This document shows, piece by piece, positions 56,281 to 64,000 of a DNA stretch of 64,000 nucleotides. Positions within the stretch are counted from its first letter, which is position 1. Each line of letters begins with the position of its first letter. The notes beneath the pieces were generated by a model. The model saw only the letters and a program-made list of their open reading frames with translations, had not been told where the DNA came from and did no database searches. Origin of the DNA: Psychromonas marina (GTDB taxonomy: Bacteria > Pseudomonadota > Gammaproteobacteria > Enterobacterales > Psychromonadaceae); contig NZ_BSPQ01000001.1 of assembly GCF_030161115.1 (NCBI RefSeq), positions 310,001 to 374,000 of the forward strand, written 5' to 3'. Made by a program: the position numbers and the translations under genes.

Positions 56281-57621
56281 TTAGCCTTCCTTCTCAATTT
56301 TACTTAGGTTTTCACGTAAGATTGAACCGTAGTCATATTTACCTGGGCAAACATAAGTACATAGCGCTAAATCTTCTTCATCTAGCTCTAAACAACCTAA
56401 TGTTTGTGCACCATCACTATCACCTACAATTAAGTCACGTAATAATACGGTTGGCAAAATATCCAGTGGCATAATGCGTTCATATTGACCGATAGGTACC
56501 ATTGCACGTTTACTACCACCGGTTGTGGTTGTAAATGCAAAGCGCTTAGTTTTATTTAAAGCAGAAAGGAATACACGAGCAACGGAATGCTTGTTCAAAC
56601 CAGGCGCGCCCCAACCAAACAGTTCTTTCTCATAGCCTTCAACTAATGCAGAAACTTGGTTATGGTAACGACCAAGATAAGCATGAGGACCATACGCTGT
56701 TACACCACACAGTACTGAACCAGACACGACGCGTATTTCACCAGCAACCAACTCGTTAGCAGTAAGCTGAGCAATCGATGCGCCCACAACCGTTGTTAAT
56801 AAACGAGGTTTATTAACCGCAGGTCCCGCGAGAGAGATAACTTTCTGAGTATAAATCTCACCAGTGACAAATAGCTGACCAAATGCGATCACATCTTGGT
56901 AATTAATAGACCAAACATGCTTAGTGATAGAAACAGGATCAACAAAGTGGATATGTGTACCGGCAAGACCAGCAGGATGCACGCCAGCAAATAATTTCTC
57001 TTCTACGTTGCTCGCTGCTGATGTTGGCAGTTGACCTTCAGCTTTACAAACATACACTTTTCCAGCTGTTAACTGTGATAAAACAGCTAAACCATCACTA
57101 AATGCTTGTTGGTTTTCATTAATAATCAGTGCAGCGTCTGCTGCTAATGGATTGGTATCCATGGCAGTAACAAAAATTGAAGCGGGTTCAGCATCGATAG
57201 CAGGTACTTTACTAAATGGACGAGTTCGCAGAGCAGTCCATGCACCAGATTCAACTAAGTTGTCAACAATTGCAGCACGCTCAAGCTGAGCTAATTGCGC
57301 ACGTTCAAATTTTGGAAAAGAGATGCTCTCTTCACCTTCAACTGAAATAACGACAGATTGCAAAACACGCTTTGCACCACGATTGATCTCTTTAACTACA
57401 CCAGATGCTGGAGCGGTAAATTTAACACCGGGGTTCTTTTTATCAGCAAAAAGAACTTGGCCTTTCTTTACAGTATCGCCGGCTTTAACAGCCATCGATG
57501 GACGCATACCAACATATTCTTCGCCTAGTATAGCTACTTCAGTAATGACAGGGCCATTCTGAATAACTTGCTCTGGTGCTCCACTGATCGGGAGATCCAG
57601 TCCTTTTTTTATAGTAATCAT
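56281..57621 (-). CDS. nqrA: Na+-NQR subunit A (quinone-associated)
   Basis: Cytoplasmic subunit linked with quinone binding. Start set at 57621, giving [16 protein letters not shown] as in V. cholerae (446 residues in both); an in-frame GTG four codons upstream is less likely. [41 protein letters not shown] and the C-terminal [22 protein letters not shown] are clear. First gene of nqrABCDEF-apbE-nqrM; the leader has a small GAAA-tetraloop hairpin (57658-57671). No ribosome site of good strength precedes the ATG. bolA lies upstream on the same strand, about 250 bases away. Confidence 0.97.
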   Translation of the reverse strand: MITIKKGLDLPISGAPEQVIQNGPVITEVAILGEEYVGMRPSMAVKAGDTVKKGQVLFADKKNPGVKFTAPASGVVKEINRGAKRVLQSVVISVEGEESISFPKFERAQLAQLERAAIVDNLVESGAWTALRTRPFSKVPAIDAEPASIFVTAMDTNPLAADAALIINENQQAFSDGLAVLSQLTAGKVYVCKAEGQLPTSAASNVEEKLFAGVHPAGLAGTHIHFVDPVSITKHVWSINYQDVIAFGQLFVTGEIYTQKVISLAGPAVNKPRLLTTVVGASIAQLTANELVAGEIRVVSGSVLCGVTAYGPHAYLGRYHNQVSALVEGYEKELFGWGAPGLNKHSVARVFLSALNKTKRFAFTTTTGGSKRAMVPIGQYERIMPLDILPTVLLRDLIVGDSDGAQTLGCLELDEEDLALCTYVCPGKYDYGSILRENLSKIEKEG

Positions 57622-57871
57622 ATTTATTTGCACTATGTTTACGGGAAGAAGAGTTAGATGCCTTTCGGCATAAAAACATTACAAGTCACCAAATTGATAA
57701 AATTAGCTTTAACGATTCAGTAACAAGTAGACTAAAAAATTCGGGCATATATTATCATTATTTAACATTAAATTGCCATCGCTATTGCACGTACTTAGTG
57801 CATTGAGTTCAAATTTTTCTGTGTAATAAAGTTACATAAAAACAGTAATCTTTTAACATTTGACAACAATT

Positions 57872-58183
57872 CTATTTCCCTCCTCCCATACAATCTGCAG
57901 AAAGCGGAGAAATATTGCCTTTTTGTGCCCACTGTTCAGGTGTATAGGTGTGCATTGCTAAGGCGTGGACGGGGCCAGCTAACTGAGTAGATAATAGTTC
58001 ATTAATCAATCTATGCCGAGCGATCAGTAATTTCCCTGAAAACTGCTCACTGACCACAGTCACTTTGAAGTGTGTTTCAGAATTAACCGGCACAGCATGA
58101 CGAAAGCTTTCATTTTCAACCTGTAAATATAAACAATCTATATTTTCCGATAATATTTTTTCTATAATGTCTTGTACGTTCAT
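57872..58183 (-). CDS. bolA: BolA-family protein
   Basis: Stress-linked regulator and iron-sulfur partner of monothiol glutaredoxins. 103 residues: VENESFRHAVPVNSETHFKVTVVSEQF with the BolA His pair, FSGKLLIARHRLINELL (the RHR helix-turn-helix-like region), and HALAMHTYTPEQW. Upstream of nqrA, the same order as in Vibrio. The open tail (NISPLSADCMGGGK) ends in Cys and Gly residues, as in many BolA proteins. Divergent from bpt with 51 bases between. Confidence 0.93.
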   Translation of the reverse strand: MNVQDIIEKILSENIDCLYLQVENESFRHAVPVNSETHFKVTVVSEQFSGKLLIARHRLINELLSTQLAGPVHALAMHTYTPEQWAQKGNISPLSADCMGGGK

Positions 58184-58234
58184 CTCGCTATCCTTAAGCT
58201 GTATTAATAATCAAATCACAATAGCAGGTGTTTT

Positions 58235-58957
58235 TTGTCGACTCAATCTACTTCCCTTAACGTGGGTATCACAAAACCTTTTCCTTGTTCCTATTTGGAG
58301 GGACAACAGGAAACATTAGTTATGCTCGTTGAACCTGAAACGAATGCAAAAACCTATTACCCAACCTTGCTTGAGAATGGGTTTAGACGCAGTGGCGATC
58401 AAGTTTATCGCCCTCATTGTGAAACCTGCCAAGCGTGCCAATCGTTAAGAGTTTCAGTAAAAAACTTTACCAAATCACGTAGCCAAAAAAGATTAATAAA
58501 TAAAAACAAAGCACTGACGGTAAAAATGGCGAAAAAAGCAGGTGAGCAGTACTTTGAGCTTTATCAGCGTTATATCAACCAAATTCACTCTGATGGGCCA
58601 ATGTTTCCGACCTCAAAAGCGCAATATGATGACTTTATCAACAGCCAATGGAATGACGCCGTTTTTATTGAAATTTATGACCAAGCTAAGCTGATCGCAG
58701 TGAGTATTACTGACCAAATGACTAGCCCAAAAGGTAAAATGTGGAGTGCCTTTTACTGTTTTTATGACCCCGATTATCCAGCAAATTCATTAGGTAAATT
58801 TGCTGTTTTAAGTCAACTAAAACTGGCAATAGAACATAATATTGATGACTTATATCTTGGTTATTACATCGAATCTTGTCAAAAAATGAATTACAAAACA
58901 CAATTTAATCCGCATCAACGATTTATAGATGGTGAATGGAAAAATTTTAATCGATAG
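58235..58957 (+). CDS. bpt: Aspartate/glutamate leucyltransferase (Bpt)
   Basis: Adds Leu to proteins that begin with Asp or Glu, marking them for ClpAP. TTG start at 58235 preceded by AGGTG. 240 residues: PCSYLEGQQETLVML, FRRSGDQVYRPHCETCQACQSLRV with a four-Cys cluster, MWSAFYCFYDPDYPANSLGKFAVL, and YLGYYIESCQKMNYK, all typical of the ATE/Bpt family. Divergent from bolA, followed by infA 139 bases later, as in related marine bacteria. Confidence 0.95.
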   Translation: MSTQSTSLNVGITKPFPCSYLEGQQETLVMLVEPETNAKTYYPTLLENGFRRSGDQVYRPHCETCQACQSLRVSVKNFTKSRSQKRLINKNKALTVKMAKKAGEQYFELYQRYINQIHSDGPMFPTSKAQYDDFINSQWNDAVFIEIYDQAKLIAVSITDQMTSPKGKMWSAFYCFYDPDYPANSLGKFAVLSQLKLAIEHNIDDLYLGYYIESCQKMNYKTQFNPHQRFIDGEWKNFNR

Positions 58958-59072
58958 GTTTTTTTGCAAATAGCGCAATAAACAAGCAACAAACCTTTAC
59001 CCATTGCTATAATTCTGGCATGATGCGCCGATTGAAATTAGCACCATTCCTCGAAATGATTGAGGAAACTAA

Positions 59073-59315
<243 letters not shown>

Positions 59316-59335
59316 TCGTTAATTAAACGCCCATG

Positions 59336-59362
59336 AAAAAACCAGCCTCGTGCTGGTTTTTT
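59336..59362 (+). terminator. Intrinsic terminator of infA
   Basis: AAAAAACCAGC-CTCGT-GCTGGTTTTTT, 11 pairs; may also end the converging arfB transcript. Confidence 0.9.
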
Positions 59363-59392
59363 AGTTTTAGCGTCTTCTTAAATACTCAAAGA

Positions 59393-59812
59393 CTAATAAT
59401 CTATCTTCTTGCTACGTAAATTTTTAGTGGTACCACGCTGTGTTTTTTTATCAACACGTCGCCTTTGCGAATTGCGCGTCGCTTTTGTTGGCCTTCTTGC
59501 TTTTTGTACCACCACTGCCGATAGAATGAGACTTTTTAAACGATCTAATGCGTCGCTTCGGTTCTTCTCTTGAGTTCGATGACTTTGCGCTTTAATAATA
59601 ATCACGCCATCACTGGTAATACGCGCATCAGAAAGCTGTAACAAGCGTTCCTTATAAAATGGAGGTAATGTTGAGCTTTTGATATCAAAGCGCAGGTGTA
59701 TCGCAGAGCTCACCTTATTAACGTTTTGTCCACCAGCACCCTGTGCCCGAATTGCCGTTAATTCCAATTGCCAATCGGCAATTTCGACACCATTAGATAT
59801 CTTAAGTGGCAT
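59393..59812 (-). CDS. arfB: Alternative ribosome-rescue factor ArfB
   Basis: Hydrolyses peptidyl-tRNA on stalled non-stop ribosomes. 139 residues: RAQGAGGQNVNKVSSAIHLRF carries the catalytic GGQ (near 26-28), followed by a basic C-terminal tail (RRPTKATRNSQRRRVDKKTQ) that enters the empty mRNA channel. No RF1/RF2 codon-recognition domain. Clusters with infA and the DTW gene. Thirty-one bases downstream of the DTW gene, so probably co-transcribed. Confidence 0.95.
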   Translation of the reverse strand: MPLKISNGVEIADWQLELTAIRAQGAGGQNVNKVSSAIHLRFDIKSSTLPPFYKERLLQLSDARITSDGVIIIKAQSHRTQEKNRSDALDRLKSLILSAVVVQKARRPTKATRNSQRRRVDKKTQRGTTKNLRSKKIDY

Positions 59813-59843
59813 CTAAGTGTTCCTTCTTTATATCCATTTTAAT

Positions 59844-60446
59844 TCACTTTTTATCTAAGTAATGACGCTGATATATCTCAGCAGGCATCTGTGAAATTTG
59901 AAAGTCGATCATAAATTCAAAGCTTTTTAGGAGCGGCATAAATTTTTCATGGTTGCCCTCTAATTGCGCTAGCAGATAATAACCCGCTTCCACCGTTGAT
60001 AATCCATCTTCGCGTGGCGATTTACGTAATCGGTAATTACTTTTAGCATCAACGTTAATAAATACTTTAGGCAATGCTTGTAAAAAAGGGTTACTCATTA
60101 GTAATTTGTACGCTTTTTTCCAGCTGCCATCGAGTAATATAAACTGACTATTTTCATTAAAATTAGGCTGTTCATTTAATCCACTCGCAGGGATTGCATC
60201 ATCTCCAGGAAAAAGCAGATAACTATTATTAAGATCAAAATCTTGCTCATCAAACATTTCGCCAATAGAGAGTTGTATTTTACTTAAAGAGAGCTTTAAA
60301 ATACGTGCGGTACCGATCGCTTTCTTTTCTTCACTGGGGTCTTGCAAAATATGTAACGGATACATATTATCAATCGACTCTATAGTGCTACAAATACAAG
60401 CAGAGCTCGCTTTTAAACAGTTTGAACAAAGCGCCCTTTTAACCAT
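59844..60446 (-). CDS. DTW-domain tRNA-uridine aminocarboxypropyltransferase
   Basis: 200 residues. The N-terminal CSNCLKASSACIC carries four cysteines (two CxxC/CxC pairs) likely to bind zinc; HILQDPSEEKKAIGTARIL and the QFILLDGSWKKAYKLL motif are DTW-family signatures (here DGSW). These enzymes make acp3U in tRNA D-loops (position 20/47) from SAM. It corresponds to the TapT/YfiP family in E. coli, but which tRNA position is modified here cannot be told. Divergent from the rhombosortase gene with only 30 bases between. Confidence 0.87.
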   Translation of the reverse strand: MVKRALCSNCLKASSACICSTIESIDNMYPLHILQDPSEEKKAIGTARILKLSLSKIQLSIGEMFDEQDFDLNNSYLLFPGDDAIPASGLNEQPNFNENSQFILLDGSWKKAYKLLMSNPFLQALPKVFINVDAKSNYRLRKSPREDGLSTVEAGYYLLAQLEGNHEKFMPLLKSFEFMIDFQISQMPAEIYQRHYLDKK

Positions 60447-60476
60447 TGTTACCCCCTAATATAGAAATGAAACCGC

Positions 60477-61061
60477 ATGCGCTCACTTGTTATTGAAACG
60501 ATGCTTTATACTTTAATCTGTCTTGGTATCTATTTATTAGAGCCACAAGCGAGTTATTGGTTAGCATATTACCACACAGGTATTGAGCAATTCGAGCTTT
60601 GGCGATTGCTAACGGCAACTTTTTGCCACACCAACTTTAATCACCTTGCCATGAACCTCATTGGATTAGTTATCACCTTGGCGCTGTTTATTGACACTTT
60701 CAAAAAAACATGGCTATTTCCTATCATTATTTTTAATAGTTTATTTATTGCTATTGCACTGTTTTTCTTCGACTCAGAGGTGATCTGGTATGTTGGATTT
60801 TCGGGTGTTTTACACGGGCTGTTCAGTTTTGCCGTGATGAACGATATTGCAGCTAAAGACCGCTGGGGCTATCTACTTGGTGGTGGCTTATTGATTAAAG
60901 TGCTTTACGAGCAACTTTATGGCGCCCAACAAAGTACTATCGATATGATTGGTGCACCAGTATTAATAAACGCTCACCTCTATGGGGTCGCGGCTGGTGT
61001 TATTTTCTATTTTATTAACAAACATTATAAATTAACAAGTTACCCAGGTAAGAGCATTTAA
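60477..61061 (+). CDS. rrtA: Rhombosortase
   Basis: Rhomboid-type intramembrane serine protease of about 194 residues and six helices that processes proteins with a GlyGly-CTERM tail. Catalytic serine in GFSGVLHGLF (about residues 105-114) and histidine in INAHLYGVAAG (near 165); a WRLLTATFCHTNFNHLAMNL segment matches the rhomboid helix 2 HxxHxxxN motif. The rhombosortase subgroup is recognised by short length and the GxSGVLHG form. No GlyGly-CTERM substrate is in this window, so its targets are elsewhere. The neighbouring DTW gene is divergent. Confidence 0.85.
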   Translation: MRSLVIETMLYTLICLGIYLLEPQASYWLAYYHTGIEQFELWRLLTATFCHTNFNHLAMNLIGLVITLALFIDTFKKTWLFPIIIFNSLFIAIALFFFDSEVIWYVGFSGVLHGLFSFAVMNDIAAKDRWGYLLGGGLLIKVLYEQLYGAQQSTIDMIGAPVLINAHLYGVAAGVIFYFINKHYKLTSYPGKSI

Positions 61062-61073
61062 TAGCCAGTCACA

Positions 61074-62585
61074 CTAGATAAGTTTAAACAAGCTTAGTGA
61101 TTGCATCTGCACAAAGGTTTGCTGAGAAATCTCTAACATACTCATCTGCATCTGAAACTCACTGATCGCAGCAGCCATATCAAGATCCTCAAGGCTAGAA
61201 AGTGTTTTCTGATTAGTCAGATTAAAGTCTAAGGTTGCTTCGCGCTGATTATCAATAGTATTCAAACGACCACCTACAGAAGTGTGAATATTAGACACAT
61301 TACTCATCGCATTATCAACTTGTTGATGAGCAACCATTAGCACCATGGCGCGTTGTGCAGACGTCGCGTCGTCGGAACCTGGCATTCGCAGTGCATCAAT
61401 TGATTGCTGGATAGTCGTAAAGATATCTTTCTCTCCACTCTGGCGAAGTGTAAAGCTATCCAAGTCTTGTACCTCACCTTTTATCTCAGTTTTAATGCCA
61501 TTAAATTCTATTGATTGCCCTTCTTGGTAGGTTGTAGGTTCAATAAATTTGGTCATTTTGTATTGGTCTGCATCATCAGGTACACCATTAACATCGATCG
61601 ATATACCATCAATGGTTATTTGTTGTGTACTGCTGTTTGTGCTGTCATAAAGAGCAGGCAACGATGAGACGCCATTAATTTGTAACTCAAAGACCCCCGA
61701 ACTGACTGGGCTTTCAATGAAGTTAATATTTACATCACTTGCAACACTTGGGTAAACGCCAGCTGGATTGACGTTACCAATAGCTGCATTATTAAGATCT
61801 ACCGCAGCGATTTTTACACTCGCATTACCAGTGGCGCCACTATCATCTAAGCCATAAACGGAATATTCAGGTTCATCACCCGGAGCCACTGTGCTTACAG
61901 TAACCGTATAATCTTGATCAACAAAATCACGAGCAAGCTTACTATCGATCACAGCTCCCTCAGAAATAACCCCTGATCCACTATTATTTTGATTAACTTC
62001 AGAGACAAAGGTGCCATTACCTTCCGGTATCTGGGTAAAAAGCGCAGCACCTGAGTCATAACCTTGTACTAATACACCAGGCCCAACTCTAAACTTACTA
62101 CCGCCTCCATCACCGTGGTAATCAATATCGCCAAACTCATCACTTTGAAACGGTTGCGTATCCACTTGAAAACCAGCAAAGATATATTGGCTATTACCAT
62201 CTTTAGTATTCGCCACACCAACAAGTTCTTCACGCAAGCCCTCTAGCTCTTTCGCCATTGCCTCACGCCCTTCTCCGTCATAGGTTTCATTACCTGCGGT
62301 GACCATGATTTCGCGTACACGTTGCAAAATATTAGTGGTTTGTGACAAAGCCGTATCTTCAAGTGCATTTGCTGATTCAGCAATATCTGCATTTTTTAAG
62401 TATTGTTCACCCACGCTGACGTCTTGCTTTAAACGCTGAATAGTGGCAATAGCAACAGGATCATCAGAACCATTCAATACACGCTTTTGCTCTGACAAAT
62501 GCATGTTTTGCTGATTTAATGAAGACTGTTGTCCCATTACACTATTCATATTACGTTGAAAAAAGACTTGGGTGGAAATACGCAT
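61074..62585 (-). CDS. flgL: Flagellar hook-associated protein 3 (FlgL)
   Basis: Junction protein between hook and filament. 503 residues, larger than E. coli FlgL (317), because of a long variable middle, about 170-400, that would face outward. The conserved ends are present: N-terminal MRISTQVFFQRNMNSVMGQQ with QKRVLNGSDDPVAI, and C-terminal TSVGGRLNTIDNQREATLDF with DLDMAAAISEFQMQMSMLEI. Both form the coiled-coil of the filament core. Follows flgK on the same strand after about 355 bases. Confidence 0.95.
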   Translation of the reverse strand: MRISTQVFFQRNMNSVMGQQSSLNQQNMHLSEQKRVLNGSDDPVAIATIQRLKQDVSVGEQYLKNADIAESANALEDTALSQTTNILQRVREIMVTAGNETYDGEGREAMAKELEGLREELVGVANTKDGNSQYIFAGFQVDTQPFQSDEFGDIDYHGDGGGSKFRVGPGVLVQGYDSGAALFTQIPEGNGTFVSEVNQNNSGSGVISEGAVIDSKLARDFVDQDYTVTVSTVAPGDEPEYSVYGLDDSGATGNASVKIAAVDLNNAAIGNVNPAGVYPSVASDVNINFIESPVSSGVFELQINGVSSLPALYDSTNSSTQQITIDGISIDVNGVPDDADQYKMTKFIEPTTYQEGQSIEFNGIKTEIKGEVQDLDSFTLRQSGEKDIFTTIQQSIDALRMPGSDDATSAQRAMVLMVAHQQVDNAMSNVSNIHTSVGGRLNTIDNQREATLDFNLTNQKTLSSLEDLDMAAAISEFQMQMSMLEISQQTFVQMQSLSLFKLI

Positions 62586-62940
62586 AATTGTCCCTCTGAA
62601 TACCTATTATGAGTCGATGACTCAATCTAAACTTAACAATGCAATAATTATTCCAAGTTGATATTTATAGGAGGTAAACCGCAGTTGTTAGTTATTAGCG
62701 AACAGCTAAAATCAAGCTATCAGATTTAGTACTCTACCTACGTGGCCATTCATAGCAAACTAAAGGGGAGAAGAGATAATATTGTTTAGAAGATTAGAGG
62801 ATTAAATGATTACATGATTACATGATTACATCGGAAGTATGCGTCCCCACAGGAAGCATGGGAACGAGTAGTAACTACTTATCTGTATTCACTAGGTGAA
62901 TAACTGACCGCTTAAAGCGAATGACTGACGGCTTCCTGAC
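62586..62940. other. Gap between flgL and flgK with small repeats
   Basis: 355 bases. Holds TTAGTTATTAGCGAACAGCTA low-complexity sequence, a perfect triple ATGATTAC repeat (62806-62829) and a dyad-rich piece, GCGTCCCCACaggaaGCATGGGAACG (about 62841-62866), that resembles a widespread bacterial intergenic repeat. No terminator for flgK or promoter for flgL was recognised. Confidence 0.6.
62806..62829. repeat. Triple ATGATTAC tandem repeat
   Basis: Three perfect 8-base units in a row between flgK and flgL, a simple-sequence locus that could vary between strains. Confidence 0.85.
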
Positions 62941-64000
62941 CTATCTAGATGCCTGTAATATGGTGTCAAAAAGTTCAGAAGCAACCGATATCACACGTGC
63001 AGCAGCGCTATAATGTTGCTGAAATTGTAATAGATTTGCAGCCTCTTCATCCATATTAACGCCACTCATGCTTTGCATACGTTCAAAGGATTGATTTTGA
63101 AGAATTTCCATAGTCTGCATCGTGGTATCAGCATTTGCTGTTTTAGCACCAACTTCTGAAATCATGCCACTATACACATCGGCGATTGTCGCCTTGTTAC
63201 CGTTCATAATTTTCTGGTTCTGTAGGTCAGCGATTTTTAACATATTGCTGTTATCACCCGCGCCCGTTTCATTAAAGTTAAGGCTAAAACTATCACCGGC
63301 TTGTGCAGAGCCAGAAACCATCTCTACTTCAACACCAGCAAAAGCAAACGTCGCTTTGCCACTAAGCGGATCAATCGTGCTTGTGAGCCCAGATAAAGCA
63401 GTCGCACCATTTTTATCCACAACATCATAGGTAATGTTCCCACTAGCAGGATCAATACTAATAATGTCGATGTTAAGTGGATTATCTACATCCATATAAA
63501 GTGCATGTGATGGATCAATAATCGCACTCGTTCGTAATAACGCATTACCATTGTTTGCTTGTGCTGCTATTGTTTTTATCTCCGCATCAGCAGCCGCTAC
63601 TTTTTCAGGATCCGTTAACTGTACCGTTGCTTCTTGTGCCGCTAAACGTGTTGGACGTAATGAAAATGACTTTCCTTTTTGAGGCAGATTATTGGGGTCG
63701 ATTGAATCAATCCCGATACTGATTCCCGCCCCAGGTATATCAACACGCTGTGACTCGGACATATCCACTGCTAATGGTGTCAGTCTTTCACCTGTAGTGC
63801 GATTTGTTGCCGTAAAAGAGAGCGTTTCAGGTGGGCCAGCTTGGTAATCTTCCACTACCAGATCAAACTCATCAGGACTTAATTTACTGAGGTCATCAAT
63901 ACGCACACTCAGTTGCATTTTACCTAAACCATCATCATGAGAGAGTACGCGCTTTTGCATTGTTAACGGTGCATTAAGGTCATTAAATAGATTACCCCCA
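62941..64000 (-). CDS. flgK: Flagellar hook-associated protein 1 (FlgK), C-terminal part
   Basis: The reading frame runs off the right edge of the window, so only about the last 353 codons are seen. GGNLFNDLNAPLTMQKRVLS, a variable beta-rich middle, and the conserved FlgK end (DEEAANLLQFQQHYSAAARVISVASELFDTIL) that packs in the filament core. It joins hook and filament together with FlgL. The variable segment has Asp/Gly/Ser-rich repeats. Start lies upstream of this window. Confidence 0.93.
   Translation of the reverse strand, partial: GGNLFNDLNAPLTMQKRVLSHDDGLGKMQLSVRIDDLSKLSPDEFDLVVEDYQAGPPETLSFTATNRTTGERLTPLAVDMSESQRVDIPGAGISIGIDSIDPNNLPQKGKSFSLRPTRLAAQEATVQLTDPEKVAAADAEIKTIAAQANNGNALLRTSAIIDPSHALYMDVDNPLNIDIISIDPASGNITYDVVDKNGATALSGLTSTIDPLSGKATFAFAGVEVEMVSGSAQAGDSFSLNFNETGAGDNSNMLKIADLQNQKIMNGNKATIADVYSGMISEVGAKTANADTTMQTMEILQNQSFERMQSMSGVNMDEEAANLLQFQQHYSAAARVISVASELFDTILQASR

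Noticed and set aside
57660..57871. Fur or other operator before nqrA (AATAATGATAATATAT)
   Set aside because: Only one half-site resembles Fur; the other half does not match, and no promoter could be fixed nearby.

Overview
The window is 64 kb of chromosome from a low-GC marine gammaproteobacterium. The best guess is a Psychromonas-like relative of Vibrio and Shewanella. That guess rests on gene order (bolA next to nqrABCDEF-apbE-nqrM; greA/yhbY/rlmE/ftsH/folP/glmM/secG/leuU/rimP/nusA/infB/rbfA/truB), the sodium-based physiology (NQR, two cation/proton antiporters, a second SecDF), a rhombosortase, cold-shock and RRM proteins, and the AT-rich intergenic DNA. The species is an inference; no rRNA is present.

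Layout. 1-4.9 kb: 3' end of mqo, a small unknown gene, a basic amino acid ABC importer (hisP-J-Q-M type, minus strand) and a SatP acetate/succinate transporter. 4.9-12.6 kb: accessory stretch with a large unassigned membrane protein, a duplicated DUF2061 protein, repeat-rich non-coding DNA and one long PHP-SMC/AAA ATPase gene of the Ppl/TrlF type (candidate phage defence). 12.6-28.1 kb: pnp and rpsO, normally adjacent, lie about 6.7 kb apart, separated by an unknown secreted protein, a second secD-secF pair and two antiporters. A TrpXYZ-type ABC operon and sdaC-sdaA (serine uptake and deamination) separate rpsO from truB. 28.2-41.6 kb: the conserved translation/transcription/membrane-quality-control block on the minus strand, with tRNA-Leu(GAG). 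41.7-50.3 kb: tatD-like, DMT exporter, prfC, RRM protein, a Cys/Met PLP enzyme, an orphan histidine kinase, a cold-shock protein and a UPF0178 protein. 50.4-57.6 kb: the complete sodium-pumping NADH:quinone reductase operon with its flavin-insertion (apbE) and iron-delivery (nqrM) factors. 57.9-61.1 kb: bolA, bpt, infA, arfB, a DTW-domain tRNA modification enzyme and a rhombosortase. 61.1-64 kb: flgL and the 3' part of flgK.

Functionally, most genes are housekeeping. NQR exports Na+ and the two antiporters exchange Na+ or K+ for protons. Paralogous SecDF pairs in marine Vibrio can use the Na+ gradient, so the distant secDF2 here may do the same. The rimP-nusA-infB operon begins from a clear sigma70 promoter, followed by two intrinsic terminators before rimP, which suggests attenuation.

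The most unusual material is at 4.9-12.6 kb: (1) the PHP-SMC protein, which keeps all ATPase motifs but has QVN where the first PHP metal motif (HxH) is expected; (2) a hairpin-forming interspersed repeat family in at least five places; (3) a tandem array of 100/101-bp units; and (4) two inverted copies of a cloverleaf-like element whose stems differ in sequence but keep pairing. No CRISPR array, insertion-sequence transposase, integrase or rRNA gene was seen.
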